Shown in pieces: positions 6,939 to 13,146 of a stretch of DNA of 15,009 bases. This DNA comes from JBCDCP01 sp039181495 (GTDB lineage: Bacteria > Pseudomonadota > Alphaproteobacteria > Rhizobiales > Tepidamorphaceae), in contig JBCDCP010000077.1 of the NCBI GenBank assembly GCA_039181495.1, positions 1-15,009 on the forward strand. Direction: 5' to 3'. A model generated the notes under the pieces. That model saw only the letters and a program-made list of their open reading frames with translations. It was not told the origin of the DNA and searched no databases. Numbering within the stretch: the stretch's first letter is position 1; each line of letters opens with the position of its first letter. The translations under genes were made by a program, and so were the position numbers.

Positions 6939-8090
6939 ATGAAGATCACCGGTATCTCCATCTACCGTACCGCCTTGCCCTATGTCGGTGGATCCTACGG
7001 TTGGGGACGCGGCAACGCGATCACCACAGCCTACTCCTCGGTGGTGGTGATCGAGACCGATGCCGGGTTAACGGGCTGCGGCGAGTTCTGCCCGTGTGGC
7101 GAGAACTACATGGAGGCCCACAGCCAGGGCGTCGAGGCTGCAGCGCGGCTTATTGCACCAGCATTGCTGGGTGAAGATCCGCGCCATGTCGGCCGCATCG
7201 AACAGATCATGGATCACGTCATTCGTGGCCATGGTTATGCCAAGGCGCCATTCGATGCCGCCTGCTGGGACCTGCTCGGCCAGTCGCTCGACACGCCGGT
7301 CTACATGCTATTGGGCGGCAAGCTGACCGACGGCGTGCCGCTGTATCGCGTCGCCCCGCAAAAGCCACCTGCAGAGATGGTGGCAGAGATGGAGCAGCAC
7401 CGGGCTACGGGATATGGCCAGTTCCAGATCAAGGTCGGCGCTGATTGGGCGTCCGACATTGACCGCATTCGCGCCACGGTGCCAGCACTCAAGCCCGGTG
7501 AGAAGGCGTTTGCCGACGCTAATCAGGGGTGGCGCGTCGATGAGGCAGTTCGGGTTGCGCGCGCCACGCGCGATCTCGACTTCTTTCTCGAGCAGCCTTG
7601 CCAGACCTATGAGGAGTGTCAGCAGGTTCGCAGCCGTACCGACCTGCCCATGAAACTGGACGAATGCATCACCGACATGCGCTCGGCGACCCGTGCCGTC
7701 GAGGATCGTGGTGCCGAAGTCATCTGTCTCAAGGTGGCCAAGCAGGGTGGGCTGTCCAAGGCTCGCCGGATGAGGGACTACCTCGTTGACAACCGCATGC
7801 CTGTCGTCGTTGAGGATGGCTGGGGCGGTGAAATCGTGACGGCCACGCTGGCGCATCTGGCCGTATCGACACCGTCGGATTTCCTGATCAACGGAACCGA
7901 CCTTCACAACTACAACACCCGCTCAACCGGATGGCCTGGCCCGGAAACCCGCAACGGACGGCTGCTCGCCCCCGAGGCACCGGGCTTGGGCGTGACGCCG
8001 GACATCGACAGCCTTGGGCCACCTATAGCTGTCTATGGGGTGGTCGGGTCGCAGCATGTTCCGGTGGTGGCACTTGGAGAAACGGCATGA
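6939..8090 (+). CDS. Enolase-superfamily enzyme 1, mandelate racemase/muconate lactonising type (HpbD-like)
   Basis: The protein (383 aa) has the capping domain plus TIM-barrel of the MR/MLE family. Visible active-site residues are K165 (end of strand 2, in F-Q-I-K-V-G), metal ligands D193, E218 and D241, and K265 on strand 6. Two opposing lysines mark racemases, epimerases and some dehydratases of the MLE subgroup. The G-H-G-Y-A-K motif at 97-102 and W-G-G-E-I near 295-299 closely resemble 4R-hydroxyproline-betaine 2-epimerase HpbD from Pelagibaca, as I remember that sequence. The substrate-specifying 20s loop (about 15-31) is glycine-rich and unlike that of the two paralogues downstream. 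The predicted step is proton abstraction next to a carboxylate, giving epimerisation or dehydration. Its stop overlaps the cupin start (ATGA, 8087-8090). The function class is firm; the substrate is not. Confidence 0.88.
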   Translation: MKITGISIYRTALPYVGGSYGWGRGNAITTAYSSVVVIETDAGLTGCGEFCPCGENYMEAHSQGVEAAARLIAPALLGEDPRHVGRIEQIMDHVIRGHGYAKAPFDAACWDLLGQSLDTPVYMLLGGKLTDGVPLYRVAPQKPPAEMVAEMEQHRATGYGQFQIKVGADWASDIDRIRATVPALKPGEKAFADANQGWRVDEAVRVARATRDLDFFLEQPCQTYEECQQVRSRTDLPMKLDECITDMRSATRAVEDRGAEVICLKVAKQGGLSKARRMRDYLVDNRMPVVVEDGWGGEIVTATLAHLAVSTPSDFLINGTDLHNYNTRSTGWPGPETRNGRLLAPEAPGLGVTPDIDSLGPPIAVYGVVGSQHVPVVALGETA

Positions 8091-8374
8091 GTCGAGAACC
8101 GGCAACGGCGACCCAAATGATCGATGATGAGCGCGTCCGGGTAACCCGCTTCGACTTCGCAGCTGGCGCCGAAACCGGCTGGCACATCCACGAACATGAC
8201 TATGTGATCGTCACGCTGACTGATTGTCATATGTTGCTGGAAGAACCCGGCGGCACGTCGCGAAACGTCACAATCGAGGCCGGGACCAGCTACCGCCGGG
8301 AGCAGGGTGTCGAGCATAACGTCGTCAATGATGGCAAGGCCCCCATGGCGTTCATCGAGGTCGAGCTCAAATGA
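8087..8374 (+). CDS. Small single-domain cupin protein
   Basis: This 95-residue protein is almost only a cupin barrel. Motif 1 is seen as G31-W-H33-I-H35-E-H37-D-Y39-V, and motif 2 ends at G74-V-E-H77-N. H33, H35 and H77 can bind a metal; the usual fourth ligand Glu is Tyr or Val here, so the metal site would be three-His. Such small cupins act as isomerases, dioxygenases or ligand sensors, and the sequence alone does not choose. I took the ATG at 8087 because it overlaps the stop of the preceding gene (ATGA) and places the conserved fold at the right distance. The gene also overlaps the next enolase-superfamily gene by ATGA at 8371-8374. Being locked between two pathway enzymes suggests it handles an intermediate of the same route (inference). 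Confidence 0.82.
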   Translation: MSREPATATQMIDDERVRVTRFDFAAGAETGWHIHEHDYVIVTLTDCHMLLEEPGGTSRNVTIEAGTSYRREQGVEHNVVNDGKAPMAFIEVELK

Positions 8375-9486
8375 AGATCAGCTCGATAACCGTCTATCAG
8401 GTCGATCTGCCGCTGGAGCACCCTTACTGGCTCTCGGGCGGCCGACTGAAATTCGAGGTCCTCGACGCCACTCTCGTCAGGATCGACACCGATGAAGGCG
8501 TCACCGGTTGGGGTGAGGGGACACCATGGGGCCATACCTATGTCCCCGCACATGGACCGGGCATTCGCGCGGGAATCGAAACCATCGCTCCTTTCGTCCT
8601 GGGTCTTGATCCAAGGTTTGTTCTGACGGTCGAACGCACAATGGACCTGGCCCTTCCGGGGCACCTCTATGCCAAGGCACCAATCGACATGGCCTGCTGG
8701 GACATAGCCGGGCAGGTGGCGGATTTGCCGATTGCCGATCTCATGGGCGGTGGCAGCAGAACCCCGAAGCCGATCGCGGCTTCGGTTGGGGCGAAGACGG
8801 TCCGAGAAACCAGAGACGTCATGGACCGCTACCGGGAACGTGGATATGTCGCCCATTCGGTCAAGATCGGCGGTGATGTCGATCGTGATATCGCGCGCAT
8901 CCGCGATGTCGAGGCGCACCGACCTGATGGCGAGCGCATTCTTTACGATGTCAACCGTAGCTGGACCCGTTCCCAGGCGCTGCAGGTCATGCGCGCCACC
9001 GAAGATCTCTGCGTGATGTTCGAGCAGCCTTGCGAAACGCTCGACGATATCGCCGCGATCCGTCCGTTGCACGCCGCACCGGTAAGTGTCGACGAGACAC
9101 TGGTCACCCTGCAGGACGCGTCCCGCATCGCTCGCGATGGACTGGCCGAAGTGTTCGGCATCAAGATCAATCGCGTTGGCGGGCTGACAAAGGCTACCCG
9201 CATTCGCGATATGGCGTTGGCCCACGGCATCGACATCTATGTCATGGCGACCGGGGGCTCGGTGCTTGCGGACACCGAGGCGCTGCATATGGCGGCCACC
9301 GTTCCCGATGAGAAGATGCTCGGCGTGTGGGCCTGCCAGGACATGATTACGGCCGAGATCGCGCAGGGGCAGGGCCCGCGCGCGACCGACGGTCATCTTC
9401 AGCTGACGGATGCGCCGGGCCTCGGCGTGCACCCCGATCCGGACGCGTTGGGAGCTCCGGTTGCGGTTTATGGAGATGGCGCATGA
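8371..9486 (+). CDS. Enolase-superfamily enzyme 2, mandelate racemase/muconate lactonising type
   Basis: This is the second MR/MLE enzyme (371 aa). Catalytic residues align without gaps to paralogue 1: K165 (in H-S-V-K-I-G), D193, E218, D241 and K265 (G-I-K-I-N-R-V-G-G). The G-H-L-Y-A-K motif is at 97-102. It differs where paralogues 1 and 3 have an acidic W-G-(G/S)-(E/D)-I block on a late barrel strand: here the aligned stretch is M-A-T-G-G-S, without the Trp or acid. The specificity loop (about 16-32, with Pro-Tyr-Trp and Arg-Lys) is also different. It therefore probably acts on another substrate or catalyses another reaction, again starting by proton abstraction alpha to a carboxylate. The start is in the cupin stop and the stop is in the next start, both as ATGA, so translation looks coupled along the series. 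Confidence 0.87.
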   Translation: MKISSITVYQVDLPLEHPYWLSGGRLKFEVLDATLVRIDTDEGVTGWGEGTPWGHTYVPAHGPGIRAGIETIAPFVLGLDPRFVLTVERTMDLALPGHLYAKAPIDMACWDIAGQVADLPIADLMGGGSRTPKPIAASVGAKTVRETRDVMDRYRERGYVAHSVKIGGDVDRDIARIRDVEAHRPDGERILYDVNRSWTRSQALQVMRATEDLCVMFEQPCETLDDIAAIRPLHAAPVSVDETLVTLQDASRIARDGLAEVFGIKINRVGGLTKATRIRDMALAHGIDIYVMATGGSVLADTEALHMAATVPDEKMLGVWACQDMITAEIAQGQGPRATDGHLQLTDAPGLGVHPDPDALGAPVAVYGDGA

Positions 9487-10628
9487 AGCCCTTCAGTATC
9501 ACCAGTCCGGCCATCGGTGCTGCCGGCAAGATTGCCGAGATCACGCTCTGGAAAGTGCCTCTGACCAGCCACGTCACCTACACCATGTCCGACGGCAAGG
9601 AATGCGCAACGGTCGACTCGATTGTCTTGCGCCTGCGCACCGATAATGGCCTTGATGGCTGGGGCGAGATCTGCCCGATCCCACACTATCTGCCGGCCTA
9701 TGCCGATGGTGTAGCACCAGCGGTCATGCACCTCGCTGACGAGCTTATCGGCGTTGACCCGTCCGGCCCCGAGGCCACGATGCGCAAACTGGACGGGTTT
9801 CTGCCGGGCCACGGCTACGCCAAATCGGCGATCGACATGGCGCTGTGGGATCTCTTCGGCAAATCGGTCGGTCAACCCCTCTACGCGCTTCTGGGCGGGC
9901 GTACACGCGCCGACATGCCACTCTATCATTCGATCACCTGCATCGCGCCGGACGAGATGGCGCGCATCGCCAGCGAGGCCCTTGATCAGGGCATGCGGCA
10001 GTTCCAGGCCAAGCTCGGCGCCGATGACGACTGGCAGGCCGATGTCGAGCGGCTGGTCAAGGTACGAGAGGCGGTGGGTCCGGGACCACTCGTCTATGGC
10101 GACTGGAACTGTGGGGCGAGCCAGCTTCACGCAACCCGGGTGGGCCGGGCGGTTGCCCACCTCGATGTGATGCTGGAGCAACCCTGCGCGACCCTTGATG
10201 AATGCGCCGCCGTCCGCGCCGCCACTGGCTTGCCAATGAAGATCGATGAGCTGGCGCACGACTTTGAGAGCCTCATGAAGGCCCACGGTCTGGGCTGCAT
10301 GGACGCTCTGGCATTGAAGTTGTCGAAATTCGGTGGCCTCAGCGCGTCGAGGCGGGCTCGCGACATCTGCGTCGAACTCGGCACGCAGATGTGCGTCGAA
10401 TGCGTTTGGGGATCCGACATCGTCATGGCGGCAGCATTACATCTGGCTGCCAGTTGCCCGGTTGGGAGCCTGATGAATACCTGCGATCTGTCGGGCTACG
10501 TTGCACCGCGCATCGCACCGGACGCGCCGGTCCGGCAAAACGGCCGGATCGCGCCGCCCGAGGGGCCTGGTCTCGGCATTACGCCGGACCTGACCGTCCT
10601 TGGTACACCAATCGCCCAATGTTCATAA
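9483..10628 (+). CDS. Enolase-superfamily enzyme 3, mandelate racemase/muconate lactonising type
   Basis: This is the third MR/MLE enzyme (381 aa). It carries K177 (in F-Q-A-K-L-G), metal ligands D207, E232 and D255, and K279, followed by a K-F-G-G turn. An extra 14 or so residues at the N-terminus precede the first beta-strand (A-E-I-T-L-W-K). I kept ATG 9483 because it forms an ATGA overlap with the preceding stop. An upstream in-frame ATG at 9327 would read through an out-of-frame copy of the preceding gene and was refused. It is closer to paralogue 1 than to 2: both share F-Q-x-K-(V/L)-G-A-D, G-H-G-Y-A-K and the late W-G-(G/S)-(E/D)-I block. The specificity loop with S-D-G-K-E is its own. 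It is presumably an epimerase or dehydratase for an acid in this pathway. Confidence 0.87.
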   Translation: MKPFSITSPAIGAAGKIAEITLWKVPLTSHVTYTMSDGKECATVDSIVLRLRTDNGLDGWGEICPIPHYLPAYADGVAPAVMHLADELIGVDPSGPEATMRKLDGFLPGHGYAKSAIDMALWDLFGKSVGQPLYALLGGRTRADMPLYHSITCIAPDEMARIASEALDQGMRQFQAKLGADDDWQADVERLVKVREAVGPGPLVYGDWNCGASQLHATRVGRAVAHLDVMLEQPCATLDECAAVRAATGLPMKIDELAHDFESLMKAHGLGCMDALALKLSKFGGLSASRRARDICVELGTQMCVECVWGSDIVMAAALHLAASCPVGSLMNTCDLSGYVAPRIAPDAPVRQNGRIAPPEGPGLGITPDLTVLGTPIAQCS

Positions 10629-10647
10629 GCCGCAAGCACCGCATCAC

Positions 10648-10652
10648 AGGAG
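10648..10652 (+). promoter_or_regulatory. Strong ribosome binding site of the aminotransferase
   Basis: AGGAG lies 7 bases before the ATG at 10660. It is the best Shine-Dalgarno seen in the window and decides the start against an in-frame upstream ATG at 10600, which lies inside the preceding gene. The aminotransferase is thus independently initiated, unlike the overlapping genes before it. Confidence 0.75.
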
Positions 10653-10659
10653 CGCCGCG

Positions 10660-11940
10660 ATGAAAGCCGATATTAGCCAAACCGAGTGGGCCGAGCGGGC
10701 CCGCGCCGTATTGCCAGGCGGCGGTTTCGGCAATTTCGATCCCTCGATCTTCATCCGCGAAGGTAAGGGTGCGCGGGTCTGGGACGAGGACGGCAATGAG
10801 TATGTCGACTACCTCATTGGGTCAGGCCCGATGCTGCTGGGGCATAGCCACCCCGAGGTCCTCGAGGTCGTGGCAGAGCAGATGCCCAAGGGGCAGACCT
10901 TCTTTGCCAACAACACGCTCGCCATCGAACTGGCCGAGGAAATCTGCCGTGCTGTGCCGTGTGCCGAGCAGGTTCGCTATCTGTCGTCCGGCGGGGAAGC
11001 GGACATGTATGCTATGCGGCTGGCCCGCGCCTTCACCGGGCGCGATAAAATTCTGAAATTCGAAGGTGGCTATCACGGCATGTGTGCCGAAGCACAGATG
11101 AGCCTCGCGCCGAAGACACTCGTCAACTTCCCGCTTGCTGTTCCTGACAGTGCCGGCATCCCGCAAGGTGTCAGGGATGACATGCTGATCGCGCCGTTCA
11201 ACGATGTCGCGTTCCTTGAAAGCCTTCTCAAGGAACATGGTGACCAGATTGCCGGCCTGATCGTCGAACCGCTTCAGCGCATTATTCCTCCGCAGGAAGG
11301 CTTCCTTGAAGCCGTCCGCGATCTTTGTAGCCGTTATGGCATTGTGCTCATCTTCGATGAGGTCGTAACCGGGTTCCGCTTTGCCTATGGCGGTGCGCAG
11401 GAAGCCTATGGCGTGGTGCCTGACCTGTGCACGCTCGGCAAGGTGATCGGCGGCGGCTTTCCGCTCGCGGCTGTGGTTGGGCGCAAGGACATCATGGTCC
11501 ATTTCGATGCCCATGCGGTGGCGCACGATCGGTGGCTGATGATGCTGGGCACACTGTCGGGAAACCCGGTCGCCGCTGCTGCAGGTCTGAAGACGATGGA
11601 AATTCTCCGCCGTCCCGGCAACTACGACCGGCTGATGGCACTGGGCGAGCAGCTCATGGGGATGTTCTCATCCCATCTCGACAGTCATGGCATTGCCCAT
11701 CGTGTTGTCGGCCACCCCGCGCTCTTCGACATTGTGTTCATCGATCGTGATGTGCGTGATTACCGTGATGTCTTTGCCGCCGACACCGCGCGCAATGCCC
11801 GATTCAACGCCGTGTTGCGCCAGCACGGTGTGTTCAAGTCGCCAGGCAAAGTCTATCCTTGTCTTGCCCTGACCGATGACGATTTGGCTCTGACCGACCG
11901 GGCGATCGCGGCGGCTGCGACCGCTATCACGGAAAACTGA
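10660..11940 (+). CDS. Class-III PLP aminotransferase, glutamate-1-semialdehyde aminomutase-like
   Basis: This 426-residue enzyme has the class-III (subgroup II) aminotransferase fold. The phosphate-binding S-S-G-G-E-A-D is at 109-115 and the cofactor-stacking Y138-H-G follows F-E-G-G. D233-E-V-V-T-G-F-R binds the pyridine nitrogen of PLP, and K261 in L-G-K-V-I-G-G-G is the expected Schiff-base lysine. The K-F-E-G-G-Y-H-G and T-G-F-R signatures group it with GSAM-like proteins, which move an amino group between neighbouring carbons or transaminate beta- and gamma-amino acids. A haem role is unlikely: the genes around are catabolic, and the HemL pattern N-S-G-T-E-A is changed to S-S-G-G-E-A. 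It sits 31 bases after enolase enzyme 3 with its own strong ribosome site. It probably removes or shifts nitrogen on the demethylated product; the amino donor and acceptor are unknown. Confidence 0.88.
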   Translation: MKADISQTEWAERARAVLPGGGFGNFDPSIFIREGKGARVWDEDGNEYVDYLIGSGPMLLGHSHPEVLEVVAEQMPKGQTFFANNTLAIELAEEICRAVPCAEQVRYLSSGGEADMYAMRLARAFTGRDKILKFEGGYHGMCAEAQMSLAPKTLVNFPLAVPDSAGIPQGVRDDMLIAPFNDVAFLESLLKEHGDQIAGLIVEPLQRIIPPQEGFLEAVRDLCSRYGIVLIFDEVVTGFRFAYGGAQEAYGVVPDLCTLGKVIGGGFPLAAVVGRKDIMVHFDAHAVAHDRWLMMLGTLSGNPVAAAAGLKTMEILRRPGNYDRLMALGEQLMGMFSSHLDSHGIAHRVVGHPALFDIVFIDRDVRDYRDVFAADTARNARFNAVLRQHGVFKSPGKVYPCLALTDDDLALTDRAIAAAATAITEN

Positions 11941-12026
11941 GGGCAAGGCTGCCGGAAAACCGTTGCAAATGGCGATGCGTAACGCTCTGTAATCATGAGG
12001 AGAATCTCAAGGTTCAAGGGTGGCAC

Positions 12027-12695
12027 ATGATCCGCATCGCAGCATCGCTGGTGTTGGCCGCAACCTTGGCCCTTCCAGGCCTGGCCACACCGGGATCGGC
12101 CGAGGGCACCACCATCAGCTTCCTCAATGGCAGCTGGGCGCAGCAGCGTTTCTTGTTCAAGCGGTCAAACGACTACGCAATCGAACAGGACACGCTGACG
12201 ATCGATTCCTATCGCAGCGTTTCGATACTGTATTCCCGCCTCCCCGAGAGCTTGTGGAACGCACGCGGCGCCCGCTGGGATTGGGCCGTGCTGCAGTCCG
12301 CGCCGGCAACCGATCTGACCAGTCGCGGCGGCGATGACCGCAACATCGCGGTCTATTTCATCTTCCTTCCCCCCGATCGGGCGCAGGCTACGCGCAACCG
12401 CAACATTCGGCGGCTTCTGAATGAACCCAGTGTAAGGGCACTCGCCTATGTCTGGGGAGGACGACATGAAGCCGGTTCGGTCCTGCCCAGCCCCTATATG
12501 GACAACCGGGGCGTGACCATCGTGCAGCGTCCTGCCGGTGTCGGACAGTTCACCGAGGAAATTGATCTGGCGGCCGATTTCCGGCGCGCCTTCGGGTCAG
12601 AGCCGACCGCACTCGCAGGTCTGGCGATTTCGGCGGACACCGACGACACCCGCAGCATGGTGCAGGCCCGGCTGTCGAGCATATTGCTTCGCTAG
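12027..12695 (+). CDS. Secreted DUF3047 family protein
   Basis: The 222-residue protein begins with a clear Sec signal peptide: M-I-R-I, a hydrophobic core to about residue 20, and probable cleavage after G-S-A25. It should act in the periplasm. The mature part matches the DUF3047 pattern as I know it: A-Y-V-W-G near 138, then G-S-V-L-P-S-P-Y, a basic-residue-then-acidic stretch, F-G-S-E-P, and near the C-terminus G-L-A-I-S-A-D-T-D-D-T. No catalytic residues are established for the family that I know of. It lies 86 bases after the aminotransferase; that gap shows no clear terminator or promoter, so cotranscription is open. It converges on the UspA gene with only 22 bases between them. The family assignment is fairly sure; the function is unknown. 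Confidence 0.75.
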   Translation: MIRIAASLVLAATLALPGLATPGSAEGTTISFLNGSWAQQRFLFKRSNDYAIEQDTLTIDSYRSVSILYSRLPESLWNARGARWDWAVLQSAPATDLTSRGGDDRNIAVYFIFLPPDRAQATRNRNIRRLLNEPSVRALAYVWGGRHEAGSVLPSPYMDNRGVTIVQRPAGVGQFTEEIDLAADFRRAFGSEPTALAGLAISADTDDTRSMVQARLSSILLR

Positions 12696-12717
12696 CCGTC
12701 TGGCCTGCTCTTGAGTG

Positions 12718-13143
12718 TCACGAGCGGACGACCATCACCGATTGAGGTGTGGCGCGGACAACGTGATCGGCATTCGGCCCGATCAGAATGTCGGTCAGTT
12801 CCGGCCTGTGAGACGCCATCACGATGAGGTCGCAACCCGCCTTATCGGCGGTTTCCACGATCTGGCGATAGACTTGTCCAACGGCTAGGTGCTCGGTCAC
12901 CTCGCGCCCCTTCAGCTGCGCGCCAACGAGTTTGCTGAGTTCTTCGGCAGCATGACGCGCCGAGCTTTCCTCAAAGTCCTTCGGGAAGTACTGCGCCACC
13001 ATCGAGGTGCGGATGTCCTGCACAACGTTCAGCACATGCAGCTCCGCCCCAAACGTGTCGGCGAGCTTGACGGCGACCGGCAGCGCTTTTTGCCAGGAAC
13101 TTTCATGGGCCAGATCGATCGGAACGAGGATTGCCTTGTACAT
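12718..13143 (-). CDS. UspA-type universal stress protein, TRAP-associated
   Basis: This is a single Usp domain of 141 aa. It starts M-Y-K-A-I-L-V-P-I-D, the usual first strand with the Asp that contacts nucleotide, has H-V-L-N-V-V at the second strand, and ends with L-I-V-M-A-S-H-R and G122-P-N-A-D-H-V-V-R-A-T-P-Q-S-V-M-V-V. The G-x2-G-x9-G-(S/T) ATP loop is incomplete: the second and last Gly are replaced, so nucleotide binding may be altered or lost. Its ATG is 3 bases after the stop of the TRAP permease on the same strand. Usp proteins of this kind are known beside TRAP systems, for example TeaD in the Halomonas ectoine transporter operon, where TeaD tunes uptake. A similar role here is an inference from position. 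Confidence 0.88.
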   Translation of the reverse strand: MYKAILVPIDLAHESSWQKALPVAVKLADTFGAELHVLNVVQDIRTSMVAQYFPKDFEESSARHAAEELSKLVGAQLKGREVTEHLAVGQVYRQIVETADKAGCDLIVMASHRPELTDILIGPNADHVVRATPQSVMVVRS

Positions 13144-13146
13144 GAT

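Noticed and set aside
6340..6942. A plus-strand frame of 200 codons whose start resembles the D-x-x-T-P-A-L-V-x-D opening of alanine-racemase-fold enzymes
   Set aside because: The likeness covers only about ten residues and then turns into an Arg/Ser-rich shadow of the membrane protein gene in another frame.
7931..8086. An upstream start extending the cupin by 52 residues
   Set aside because: The extension is a shadow of the end of enolase enzyme 1 and adds no cupin sequence; ATG 8087 overlaps the preceding stop.
8290..9432. A long minus-strand frame (380 codons) opposite enolase enzyme 2
   Set aside because: It is antisense to a gene with complete conserved active-site residues, and its composition (His, Arg and Asp rich, no motifs) is that of a GC-rich shadow frame.
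9327..9482. An upstream in-frame ATG that would extend enolase enzyme 3 by 52 residues
   Set aside because: The extra residues are arginine- and glycine-rich out-of-frame readings of enolase enzyme 2; the ATGA overlap at 9483 gives a family-like N-terminus.
10600..10659. An earlier ATG for the aminotransferase
   Set aside because: It lies inside the preceding gene, and a strong AGGAG stands at the right distance from ATG 10660.
10660..11940. Naming the aminotransferase hemL (haem biosynthesis)
   Set aside because: The phosphate loop differs from HemL and the context is catabolic; the family name is kept but the gene symbol is withheld.
11995..12030. An 11-codon frame ending in ATGA overlap with the DUF3047 start, possible leader peptide
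   Set aside because: No ribosome site precedes it, no attenuator hairpin follows it, and there is no run of regulatory codons.
12696..12717. A bidirectional terminator in the 22-base convergent gap
   Set aside because: No stem of useful length and no T-run is present.
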